Assembly: GCA_021772335.1 (NCBI GenBank)
Contig: JAJFMD010000002.1
Location: 62,001-126,000 of the forward strand
Direction: 5' to 3'
DNA from: Chlamydiota bacterium
GTDB lineage: Bacteria > Chlamydiota > Chlamydiia > Chlamydiales > Rhabdochlamydiaceae
DNA: 64,000 nucleotides
Part shown: one piece after another, positions 1 to 8,127 of the stretch
Layout: every line of letters starts with the position of its first letter
Position numbering within the stretch: position 1 is the first letter of the stretch
Position numbers and translations under genes: made by a program
The notes under the pieces: model-generated
What the model was told of the DNA's origin: nothing
Database searches by the model: none
Seen by the model: only the letters and a program-made list of their open reading frames with translations

Positions 1-1289
1 CGCGTGAAAAAAACAAGACTCTTGATGGTGCGATTTTTGATTTTCTTGAAGAGTTACTCATGCTCCGTTTAGAGGGAAGTCGTAAGCAGCAAAAGGAATA
101 TCGCGATTTTATTATGCGTTTTCAGCAACTGACAGCGCCGATCATGGCCAAGGGGATGGAAGACACTTGCTTTTATCTCTATAATCGTCTGATTTCTCTC
201 AATGAAGTGGGGGGAGATCCCGATCACTTCGGATACACGCTCGATGAGTTTCATGCTTATAATCAATTAATGAGCAAAAAATATCCAACGAGTTTTCTCG
301 CTTCTTCAACGCACGATACGAAGCGCAATGAAGAGGTGCGCATGCGCATCAATGCGATTAGTGAACTTCCTGAAGAATGGGAGCGCAATCTCAAGAAATG
401 GAGAAAGATCCTCTTCCCTCTAAAAAAAATGCACAAAGATCAAGAAGTGCCAGGAAAAAACTGTGAATACTATCTCTATCAAACCCTGCTCGGATTTCTG
501 CCCGTTGATTTGAAAATCACTCCAGACATTATTCAGCGCATGGAAACACATATACTCAAGGCTGTGAGAGAAGCGCGCACGCGCACAAGCTGGATGTATG
601 TCGATACAACTTATGAGAAACTCCTTCTTCAAACCTTACGCAAAATCCTTAAAAACTCCGCTTTCTTAACTGCGTTTGCTCCATTTCACAAGAGCATTGA
701 GCATCTTGGCGTTTTAAATTCTCTATCAGCCACAGTGGTCAAACTCGGTTCATGCGGTATTATTGATCTCTATCAAGGCACTGAAATTATGGAGCGCACT
801 CTTGTAGATCCCGATAACAGGAGGCCCGTTGATTTTACTTATTGTGAAGAGCTCCTCGATGTGATTTTAGATCAGCCTTTTGATGATCTTATTCATGCAA
901 ATGATTTCGATCAGATTAAGCTCTATCTTTATTACCGCGCCTTGCATTTTCGTCATGAGAATAAAAACCTCATGCTCAAAGGAGAATACGTTCCTCTTAA
1001 AGTGGCAGGTCCTTATAAAAACAATGTGATTGCCTTTGCTAGAGTTCACAACAAGAAAGCAGTGATCATCGCTTGCGGCCGTTTTTTCTCCACATTTTCT
1101 AAAATGCCAACAGGTGAACTTTGGAAAAAAACAGCACTGATTATCCCGCGTAAGATTGCAGGGCAGCAATTTCAAGACCTTTTTTCTGAAAACGCCGTCG
1201 TTATATCTAAGCAAAGAGGGGAGAAGATCATTTATCTCTCTGATGCCTTTGCCAAGCTTCCCCTCTGTTGGCTCGAGAGGTGTTTATGA
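1..1289 (+). CDS. treY: Maltooligosyl trehalose synthase, C-terminal part (5' end outside window)
   Basis: TreY rearranges the reducing-end alpha-1,4 bond of maltodextrins to alpha-1,1, making maltooligosyl-trehalose for TreZ in the cytoplasm. The frame is open from the first bases, reading REKNKTLDGAIFDFLEELL before the first ATG, so the gene begins upstream of the window and the ATG at 60 is internal. Family hallmarks visible are MAKGMEDTCFYLYNRL, NEVGGDP, the STHDTKRNEEVR block and the YQGTE...DPDNRRPVDF region near the C-terminus. The stop overlaps the start of treZ as ATGA, so the two genes are translationally coupled. A glycogen-debranching treX/glgX gene may lie upstream, but that is not visible. 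The family assignment is secure. Confidence 0.95.
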   Translation, partial: REKNKTLDGAIFDFLEELLMLRLEGSRKQQKEYRDFIMRFQQLTAPIMAKGMEDTCFYLYNRLISLNEVGGDPDHFGYTLDEFHAYNQLMSKKYPTSFLASSTHDTKRNEEVRMRINAISELPEEWERNLKKWRKILFPLKKMHKDQEVPGKNCEYYLYQTLLGFLPVDLKITPDIIQRMETHILKAVREARTRTSWMYVDTTYEKLLLQTLRKILKNSAFLTAFAPFHKSIEHLGVLNSLSATVVKLGSCGIIDLYQGTEIMERTLVDPDNRRPVDFTYCEELLDVILDQPFDDLIHANDFDQIKLYLYYRALHFRHENKNLMLKGEYVPLKVAGPYKNNVIAFARVHNKKAVIIACGRFFSTFSKMPTGELWKKTALIIPRKIAGQQFQDLFSENAVVISKQRGEKIIYLSDAFAKLPLCWLERCL

Positions 1290-3115
1290 CCTGGAAACTC
1301 GATCTTGGCGCGAATTTTACTGAAAAGGGAGCTGTAAGTTTTAAGGTGTGGGCTCCTCATCAAGAACTGCTTAAACTTAAACTCTATCGTGATCACTTTC
1401 CCGATCCGATTGTGATGGAAAAAGATCCCGATGGCTATTTTCAAGCAGAAGTTGAAGGAGTGCAAACAGGGGATAGATATAATTTTGTGTTTGCCAATGG
1501 CACGGCTAGGCCTGATCCTGCATCACGCTATCAACCCGAGGGTGTGCATGGTCCATCTGAGATTATTGATCCAAGTGCATTTCAGTGGAGTGATATGAAC
1601 TGGGAGGGAATTTCTCTCAAAGAGCTCATTTTTTATGAGTGCCACACTGGTTGTTTTTCAGAGAAAGGTACTTTTGCAGGAATTATTGAAAAGTTGCCCT
1701 ATTTACGAGATCTTGGGATCACTTGTCTTGAGATTATGCCGATTGCACAATTCCCCGGAAGATGGAATTGGGGATATGATGGTGCTAATATCTATGCTCC
1801 TCAAACAACGTATGGAGGACCTCAAGGGTTCAAAGAGCTTGTCAATGCGTGTCATCAACAGGGCATAGCAGTTTGCCTTGACGTTGTCTATAATCATCTC
1901 GGTCCAGAGGGGAACTACTTAGAAGAGTATGGTCCCTATTTTAGTGGACGTTACCTCACTCAATGGGGACGTACATTTAATTACGATGGCGCATATAGTG
2001 ATTACGTTCGTCACTACATTATTCAGAATGCTCTCTACTGGATTGAAGAGTATCATATTGATGTACTACGTCTTGATGCAATTCATGGGATCTTTGACTT
2101 TAGTAAACCACCCTTCCTTCAAGAGCTCGCTCAAACTGTTGCTCAACAAGCAAAGCAAAATGGCAGAGAAATTCATGTTACCGCTGAAACTGATCAAAAT
2201 GATGCGCAGATTGTCAAACCTAAGGCAAAAGGCGGCTATGGCATTCATTCTCAATGGAGTGATGACTTCCATCATGCATTGCATGTTTGTTTGACAGGGG
2301 AGCAGCAAGAGCATTATATCGATTTTCAAGATCTAGCTGATCTTGCAAAAGCATTGAGCCAAGGATTTGTCTATGATGGCGCGTATTCGATGTTTCGTAA
2401 GAGAAGACATGGAACAGAATCTGGAGATTTGCCATTTGAGCGCTTTATCGTTTTTGCTCAAAATCATGATCAAGTAGGAAATCGTCCATTTGGAGATCGA
2501 TTGACAACCAATATTTCCTTTGCTGCTGAGAAAATGATTGCAGTGATTTTGCTTCTTTCTCCTTATCTCCCTCTTATTTTTATGGGGCAAGAATATGGTG
2601 AGAAGGCTCCCTTTCAGTTTTTTGTCGACTATGATGATAAAGAGCTTCTAGAGAAGGTCGTTCGCTCTAAAATCGAAGAGAATGAGGGTCTCAATGGGCC
2701 TCTTCCAGGGCAGGAGGCTTTTGAAGATTCAAGGCTCTCTTGGCAACTGGATGATCAAAACAACGCCCTTTTAGCGCTCTACCGCACCTTAATCGAGCTT
2801 AGAAAGCAAGAAACTTGCTTTCAGCACCTTAAGCGTAAAGAGCTCAAAATTCACCATTCCAGTGAAAATCGCTGGATCGGTTGGGAGATGAGGCCATCCT
2901 CTAAAGAGACCCTCGCTATCCTCTGTAATTTCAATACTACCCCCCTATCTATTAAGCTTCCTTTTTCTAAAGCCTGTGAGTGGCAAATCTTGTTAAATAC
3001 AGACAGTTCTGATTATAAGGGGTTTAGTGAAATATCCTTCAGTCCAGAGCAGCGCAAAATCACCCTGCCTCCCCAAAGCTCTTTAGTCTTTAAAGGGCAA
3101 AAGGCAAGCTCTTAA
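1286..3115 (+). CDS. treZ: Malto-oligosyltrehalose trehalohydrolase
   Basis: TreZ hydrolyses maltooligosyl-trehalose to free trehalose and a shortened glucan. The start chosen is the ATG overlapping the treY stop, with GAGAGG just upstream; an in-frame TTG 18 bases earlier is less likely. An N-terminal CBM48/E-set domain (FKVWAPHQELLKL) precedes a GH13 barrel. The four GH13 regions are visible: DVVYNHLGPEGN, VLRLDAIHGIFD (nucleophile Asp), ETDQND (acid/base Glu) and FAQNHDQVGNRPFGDRL. The length of 609 residues is normal for the family. With treY it forms a two-gene unit that would convert storage glycogen to trehalose, a stress protectant. Confidence 0.95.
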   Translation: MTWKLDLGANFTEKGAVSFKVWAPHQELLKLKLYRDHFPDPIVMEKDPDGYFQAEVEGVQTGDRYNFVFANGTARPDPASRYQPEGVHGPSEIIDPSAFQWSDMNWEGISLKELIFYECHTGCFSEKGTFAGIIEKLPYLRDLGITCLEIMPIAQFPGRWNWGYDGANIYAPQTTYGGPQGFKELVNACHQQGIAVCLDVVYNHLGPEGNYLEEYGPYFSGRYLTQWGRTFNYDGAYSDYVRHYIIQNALYWIEEYHIDVLRLDAIHGIFDFSKPPFLQELAQTVAQQAKQNGREIHVTAETDQNDAQIVKPKAKGGYGIHSQWSDDFHHALHVCLTGEQQEHYIDFQDLADLAKALSQGFVYDGAYSMFRKRRHGTESGDLPFERFIVFAQNHDQVGNRPFGDRLTTNISFAAEKMIAVILLLSPYLPLIFMGQEYGEKAPFQFFVDYDDKELLEKVVRSKIEENEGLNGPLPGQEAFEDSRLSWQLDDQNNALLALYRTLIELRKQETCFQHLKRKELKIHHSSENRWIGWEMRPSSKETLAILCNFNTTPLSIKLPFSKACEWQILLNTDSSDYKGFSEISFSPEQRKITLPPQSSLVFKGQKASS

Positions 3116-3144
3116 TTATCAGCGTTTTGCAGCTTTGTTATAAT
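3116..3144 (+). promoter_or_regulatory. Candidate promoter of the 935-residue coiled-coil gene
   Basis: TTATCA, 17 bases, then TATAAT, placed about 70 bases before the start codon of the next gene in a very AT-rich leader. The -10 hexamer is perfect and the -35 matches 4 of 6. A second TATAAT-like box lies about 15 bases further on. Seen in sequence only. Confidence 0.4.
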
Positions 3145-3214
3145 ATTTTCTATTTACTTATAATAATTAATTGATTAAAATACTCTTTAATAATAATAAA
3201 ATTTGGAAGTAATT

Positions 3215-6022
3215 ATGTTTAATAGCGGTGATTTTGTTGATATTGAAAAAGCTCATCCCACACAGATTCGTGTTGATGGATATCAATTTGACCCTCAGCT
3301 TTGGGAGGTCAAACTTGAGGACACAGCTGGGCCAAGGATTGCTCGTCTCGCTTGGGAGCTCGATAATGGGAAGATCGCTCTATCTACCCTTAATATTAAC
3401 AAGAAGGAAAGACCTTCCAAGGTAAGCGTAGTATGGACTCATAAAGGGGCTGCTTCTAAAAACGTCGTCAATGGTGAATCTCTTCCTTTTATCGGTTTCG
3501 GTCGGAGTGGACTTATTCTTGTGATTAACAAGTTGTTTAAAGAGCGTGTTGGTCTAGGTATATTAACACCACGTGAAAGGAATATCCTTATAGGAAACCT
3601 CGAGCTATTTCAAAATCAACATTTTGTTGATTTTATCAAAGAAGAGGGGAGTGCAGAGCTTTTAGCTTATGTTGCTACTCAACTCAATCTCAAAGAAGGT
3701 GAATCTGTTGAGCATGTCGTTTTAGAGCGTCTTGCCGAAAAAGATAACAGCGAAATTAAGTTCATCATCAACCGCTTTCTTGCGACAAAATATATTGATA
3801 AATATCCATCGTTAGATTGGCATAAAGCTGTGTATGCTCTTGATAATAAGAACACAAATCGTAAAAATGCACGTCCCCATCTTAAAGAAAAATTACTTAA
3901 TGCTCCAGCTGATGAAGCAAAGCGGGTTCTTTCTCACCTAGTTGAGAATACAGAAGATTTTCGCACGCTTAAACTTCACCTAGTTGAAACAATTGATCTA
4001 GAAAAAGCAAAAGAGGCGTTATTTAAAGGAGAGGCTCAACCTCTCACTCTTCCAATTCAGCTTTTTAGCGAAGAGATTGATTTTGAAAAGTATGAACTCG
4101 TCATTGATCAACGCTACAACGATTTAACCCTTGTTGAAAAGGGAACCTCTGAAATCACATCAACTCCAGAAGAAATCTTTACAATCTTAACAGAGCGCTT
4201 TTTAAGCAAAGATTATGCAAAGGATCTCACGCTAAAACAAATCGTGCATTTTCTAAATAATTTAAGAGAAGTGAAGGTTGTTAATGACAGCCAAATGCCT
4301 TCTAAAGTTGCAAATTCTATGGCAGCGGCTCTTCTTCCGATCATGCAAGAAGCAAAAAGAAAGCATTATGAAGAGCTAAAGCAAACTAGGCATCTCAAAG
4401 CAGAAGCAATTGTCGAATTTCAGGAGGAAATGAAAGTCGTTAACTTTTTATATATGGATGTACTTGGAAATGCTTCAACTGAGACAACTAACAAATTGCA
4501 GGAAGGGTGGGCCTATATTGAAGATCTTACTTTAACTCGTGTTGCTAATCGCAATCACATTGCACTCGGTTTTATGTTTCAACAGGTACAACTCGCATTT
4601 TTGCAACCACGATTATTAACAAGAGAGTGGCTCATTGGGGTGAAGAAGGAACTTGAGCGCACACCCGATGATCCTTATCAGTTAAAGGCAGACGAAGAGC
4701 ATAGTGAAGAGTTTCGTGAAATTCATGAAATGGTCTTAAAGGCCGTTAATTCAGAACACCGTGCAAAAATAGAACTCAATTTACTCGATCCTGAAATTCA
4801 CGCTCAGTTAAAAAACACAACAGTACGTTTTAAGGCTGAAATTGCAGAGCAGATTGAAAAAGGATTTCAAATTCTAGGGCTTAAAGATGTTGAACTCAAA
4901 GCAACAGAATGGCTTGGCATGATCAATGAACATGGAACTGATGATCCTATAGAAACTTTTAATGTGATCGCGAATCTTATTAAACCTCTTTCTGATCGCG
5001 TAATAAAACTGCGTCAGTTGATGGGATGGATAGATGATCTACAGAATCAAGCACAAACGATTGTTCAAACGGCTGAGACAGAAATTTCCGAGTTCGAAAC
5101 GCGAGCAAAAGAATTATCTGATGAAGCTTTGGCTCTTGAAGCTGAAATAAATAGACTTAAAGAAGAAGGAAAATCTGGAAGTAATGTCGTTATACCAATG
5201 CGCAATTTTTTGAGCTATTTGAGGATCAATTCTGAGGAAAAAGAAAAACTCGAGGCTAAAAGGGACACATTAAAGACACAGCTCAAAGAAGCAAAAGCTC
5301 AAGCAAAAAAACTTGAGGATATTGCTACTCACCTGCCTACAAAAGAAATTAATGAAGCTTATCGTATTTTCTCGAGATTAGATGAAATTTTATCTAATGG
5401 CATGGATATGGAAGCTTTAAAAACAAATGCATCGAGTTTTCGTGAAAAATTTCAAAGAGTGAAACAACAACAAGAGATTATCACAGGTGTTAACGCGCAT
5501 TTTTCTAATCATGAAAATGTTGCTGGTGCATTAACAGAAGCCGCAGACGTTCTAACCGAAGATCGAGAGGCAATCGCAGCGCAAAAGGCTCAAATTATTG
5601 ATAATTTCAAAAACAATACAGATGAAATTGAAGAATTGCTTGTTGATTTACGTAGAATTGCTCAGAGCAAAAATATTCTTGGGTGTGCATTTGACCCTAA
5701 CTACACCAAGAATCTTAGAGCTTTAAATGAGAGAATTTTGCCTAAATCAGAAGATAATAGCGCGACTAGCTCTAATAAAGATGAACAAAAAGTTAACATA
5801 GGCCATATGACAGTGGACTATTCAGCAAATAATTTCACTAATATAGCGCAAACCCATGATGCTTCAGCACTGATTCGCGTATTTATTCAGGGCGTCGTCC
5901 CTGAAACACTGAAAGATTTTTCAAAGATGCTCGGAAAAAACAGCAGTGATTTTCACACGATCTGGTCACTCTATTTAGTCGCACAAAGAGAAGGTTCGAT
6001 TCTAAATAACCAGATCTATTAA
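3215..6022 (+). CDS. Large hypothetical coiled-coil protein
   Basis: I do not recognise this 935-residue protein. The ATG chosen has GGAAG five bases upstream; an in-frame TTG 12 bases earlier is possible. The first ~120 residues look like a small globular beta-rich module (RVDGYQFDPQLWEVKLED, LSTLNINKKERPSKVSVVW). The rest is almost entirely helical and highly charged. A strong heptad-like region lies at about residues 610-700 (LSDEALALEAEINRLKEEG, EEKEKLEAKRDTLKTQLKEA). No signal peptide or transmembrane segment is visible. It stands alone between treZ and a GNAT gene, with its own candidate promoter and a terminator hairpin directly behind it. It could be a structural or secreted cytoplasmic protein; size and composition resemble chlamydial effectors, but nothing proves that. 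Confidence 0.8.
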   Translation: MFNSGDFVDIEKAHPTQIRVDGYQFDPQLWEVKLEDTAGPRIARLAWELDNGKIALSTLNINKKERPSKVSVVWTHKGAASKNVVNGESLPFIGFGRSGLILVINKLFKERVGLGILTPRERNILIGNLELFQNQHFVDFIKEEGSAELLAYVATQLNLKEGESVEHVVLERLAEKDNSEIKFIINRFLATKYIDKYPSLDWHKAVYALDNKNTNRKNARPHLKEKLLNAPADEAKRVLSHLVENTEDFRTLKLHLVETIDLEKAKEALFKGEAQPLTLPIQLFSEEIDFEKYELVIDQRYNDLTLVEKGTSEITSTPEEIFTILTERFLSKDYAKDLTLKQIVHFLNNLREVKVVNDSQMPSKVANSMAAALLPIMQEAKRKHYEELKQTRHLKAEAIVEFQEEMKVVNFLYMDVLGNASTETTNKLQEGWAYIEDLTLTRVANRNHIALGFMFQQVQLAFLQPRLLTREWLIGVKKELERTPDDPYQLKADEEHSEEFREIHEMVLKAVNSEHRAKIELNLLDPEIHAQLKNTTVRFKAEIAEQIEKGFQILGLKDVELKATEWLGMINEHGTDDPIETFNVIANLIKPLSDRVIKLRQLMGWIDDLQNQAQTIVQTAETEISEFETRAKELSDEALALEAEINRLKEEGKSGSNVVIPMRNFLSYLRINSEEKEKLEAKRDTLKTQLKEAKAQAKKLEDIATHLPTKEINEAYRIFSRLDEILSNGMDMEALKTNASSFREKFQRVKQQQEIITGVNAHFSNHENVAGALTEAADVLTEDREAIAAQKAQIIDNFKNNTDEIEELLVDLRRIAQSKNILGCAFDPNYTKNLRALNERILPKSEDNSATSSNKDEQKVNIGHMTVDYSANNFTNIAQTHDASALIRVFIQGVVPETLKDFSKMLGKNSSDFHTIWSLYLVAQREGSILNNQIY

Positions 6023-6042
6023 GAAACCTTAAGTTTGATTTG

Positions 6043-6086
6043 ATCTCCTTTAGTCGTTATATTAGCGTACTGAAGGAGATTTTTTT
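6043..6086 (+). terminator. Rho-independent terminator overlapping the next gene's ribosome binding site
   Basis: An 11-bp stem (ATCTCCTTTAG with CTGAAGGAGAT, one G-T wobble) closes a 16-base loop and is followed by a run of seven T. The 3' arm contains AAGGAG, the Shine-Dalgarno sequence of the GNAT gene whose ATG begins right after the T-run. The element therefore should end transcripts of the upstream gene, and in any read-through RNA it would hide the next gene's ribosome binding site. Confidence 0.8.
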
Positions 6087-6611
6087 ATGGATGTTCAAAC
6101 CAAGATTGCTATTTTTCCACATGATTATGAGCAGTGCGTAAATATTCGCAAGACAGTCTTTATCGAAGAGCAAGGTGTTCCTGAGGAAATTGAAATTGAG
6201 CATGAAAATGAGTGCACTCATTTTCTTACCTATGCCGATCAAGAGCCCGCATGCACAGGCCGTTTTCGCAAAGAAGGTCCCTTTCTAAAGTTTGAGCGCA
6301 TTGCCACACTAGCTTCCATGCGAAAAAAGGGGCTCGCTTCAAAATTGATGCATTTCATGCAAGATGTTGCCCTACGTGATTACCCTGAATATCTCCCCTT
6401 CATGTACTCACAGCTTACTGCAATGGGATTTTACGAAAAACTCGGTTGGGTGCAAATTGGCAAGAAATTTAGCATTGCCGATATTGAGCATGGTATTTTA
6501 GTGTTTCCTCCAACAACCAACGCTCAGCGTGAGCAATTGCTATGTCTAACACACCCACAAACTCCATTTTATATTATTGAATATCTCAACTCTCTACATC
6601 TGGAGAAATGA
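6087..6611 (+). CDS. GNAT family N-acetyltransferase (ElaA/YjcF-like)
   Basis: A 174-residue single-domain acetyltransferase of the GNAT fold, which moves acetyl from acetyl-CoA to an amine; the substrate cannot be told. The ElaA/YjcF signature is clear: VNIRKTVFIEEQGVPEEIE near the N-terminus, then CTGRFR. FERIATLASMRKKGLASKLM is the acetyl-CoA pyrophosphate loop, and GFYEKLGWVQIG is the C-terminal motif. AAGGAG lies eight bases before the ATG, inside a terminator hairpin. The gene overlaps the next acetyltransferase gene by ATGA, so the two are probably translated together. Confidence 0.9.
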   Translation: MDVQTKIAIFPHDYEQCVNIRKTVFIEEQGVPEEIEIEHENECTHFLTYADQEPACTGRFRKEGPFLKFERIATLASMRKKGLASKLMHFMQDVALRDYPEYLPFMYSQLTAMGFYEKLGWVQIGKKFSIADIEHGILVFPPTTNAQREQLLCLTHPQTPFYIIEYLNSLHLEK

Positions 6612-7348
6612 TGAATACACTCTTTAAAGTTCTCTCCCATTTTTATTTACTCTTAGGTAGCAATGAACCTTTTGAGAAAATCCAACATCTTGATTACACC
6701 GGATTTAAAACTGGGTTTCCTCATATTTTTGCAAATCAAGTCATCTCAACATCCAACGTTGGTAAAGAGCAGATTGATCAAGTATTCAATTTCTATGGTA
6801 AGACGCCATTCTTTTGGCAAATTCCTAATGATTCAACTGCCCTTCAAACAAGCCTCAGAGAGCGAGGGTTAATCTATGCATTTACAGCACGAGGGATGCA
6901 TCTTAAACTCAATAATATCGCTAATTCTTCAGTTGAAAATGTGACGATCTCCAAAGTGACATCATTGACCACACTGCAAGAGTGGGTCACCATTCTTGCC
7001 CAAACCTTCCATTTTCCTCAAAATTTTAGCGAAGAACTGATTGCTCCTATCTTTGAAAATCGCGGTAACTCCTTTCATTTTTATATCGCTCATCAAGGTG
7101 ACAAACCTGTTGGTATAGCGATGAGTTTGCTCAATAACACTCAAGTCTCACTCTACAACGTCGGCGTATTAAAAGAAGCTGGTAGACAGGGGATTGGAGG
7201 GATGCTCACCATGCATGCACTGATCGAAGCAAAAGAGCTTGGCGCTAGAGATGGCTATCTCGAAGCTTCCGATGATATTGGCTACAATCTCTACTCAAAG
7301 CTCGGTTTTTCAGAAGTGGGTAAATATCAGATCTTTGTTAAAGAGTAG
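6608..7348 (+). CDS. GNAT family N-acetyltransferase, two-part protein (paralogue 1)
   Basis: A 246-residue protein with an N-terminal half of its own (LSHFYLLLGSNEPFEKIQHLDYTG, FFWQIPNDSTALQTSLRERG) and a C-terminal GNAT domain. The GNAT part shows FYIAHQGDKPVGIAMSLL, GVLKEAGRQGIGGMLTMHAL (acetyl-CoA loop) and NLYSKLGFSEVGKYQIF. It starts inside the stop of the preceding GNAT gene and lies five bases before a paralogue of identical length with the same layout. Such tandem GNATs often arise by duplication; the substrate is unknown. Expression is likely from the same message as its neighbours. Confidence 0.88.
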   Translation: MMNTLFKVLSHFYLLLGSNEPFEKIQHLDYTGFKTGFPHIFANQVISTSNVGKEQIDQVFNFYGKTPFFWQIPNDSTALQTSLRERGLIYAFTARGMHLKLNNIANSSVENVTISKVTSLTTLQEWVTILAQTFHFPQNFSEELIAPIFENRGNSFHFYIAHQGDKPVGIAMSLLNNTQVSLYNVGVLKEAGRQGIGGMLTMHALIEAKELGARDGYLEASDDIGYNLYSKLGFSEVGKYQIFVKE

Positions 7349-7353
7349 CAATT

Positions 7354-8094
7354 ATGTCACATCAAAAAATGATCGAGATCCTTTCTAACTACTACACAAC
7401 ACTTGGCAACATTCCTTATTTCGCCCTGCTTAGAACGGACAATCTAACCGCTTGCAAAAGCCCGAGTCAGCACGATGCGTTTAATTATGTCATCTCAAAC
7501 AGCGATGTCCCATATGCTGAAATCAAGCAAGTGCTTGATTTTTTCGACGATATGCCATTTTCTTGGCAATGCCCTGATACCGCATCAACCCTTCTCCAAG
7601 AGCTCCTCGCAAATGGAGCAAAGCAAGAACCTCTGGTGCCTGGCATGCACATGCCCCTAAAACAGCTAGAATGCCCTAATTTGCCCAATATCACAATCTC
7701 TAAGGTGAAATCCTCCGAAGAATGCCAATTGTGGATAAATACAGCTAAAGAAGCGTTTGAGTTCAAAGGACCTTATTTCAATCACTTTGTTGAAGGGATT
7801 TACGAGAATACGTCGACTGATATGCAGTTTTTCATTGCCTATCTCAATCAAAAGCCTGTTGGAGTGTCGTTTATCTACTACGACCTTCCAGACGTTTCAA
7901 TCTACTATGTCGCAACAAAAAAAGAAGCGCGCAAGAGGGGAATCGGCAAGCTATTGACAACCTATCCTTTATCTATAGCGCAAGAAAATGGCGCGACCAA
8001 TGCTTATCTCGAATCAACCGCCCACAGCCACTCACTCTACCAAAAAATTGGCTTCAAACAAATCGCCCTCTTTCATGAGTTGATTTTCGGCTAG
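7354..8094 (+). CDS. GNAT family N-acetyltransferase, two-part protein (paralogue 2)
   Basis: Same length and architecture as the preceding gene: N-terminal LSNYYTTLGNIPYFALL and PFSWQCPDTASTLLQELL, then a GNAT domain with FIAYLNQKPVGVSFIYYD, VATKKEARKRGIGKLLTTY (acetyl-CoA binding loop) and HSLYQKIGFKQIALFHELIF. It is the last gene of the three-gene acetyltransferase run and converges on an LRR gene. Its last ~65 codons recur almost unchanged about 1.7 kb downstream and again, badly decayed, about 2.6 kb downstream. Its 3' end was therefore copied together with neighbouring LRR sequence. Substrate unknown. Confidence 0.88.
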   Translation: MSHQKMIEILSNYYTTLGNIPYFALLRTDNLTACKSPSQHDAFNYVISNSDVPYAEIKQVLDFFDDMPFSWQCPDTASTLLQELLANGAKQEPLVPGMHMPLKQLECPNLPNITISKVKSSEECQLWINTAKEAFEFKGPYFNHFVEGIYENTSTDMQFFIAYLNQKPVGVSFIYYDLPDVSIYYVATKKEARKRGIGKLLTTYPLSIAQENGATNAYLESTAHSHSLYQKIGFKQIALFHELIFG

Positions 8095-8127
8095 CTCATA
8101 GAAAAGGGTAACATCTAAATTCTATTA

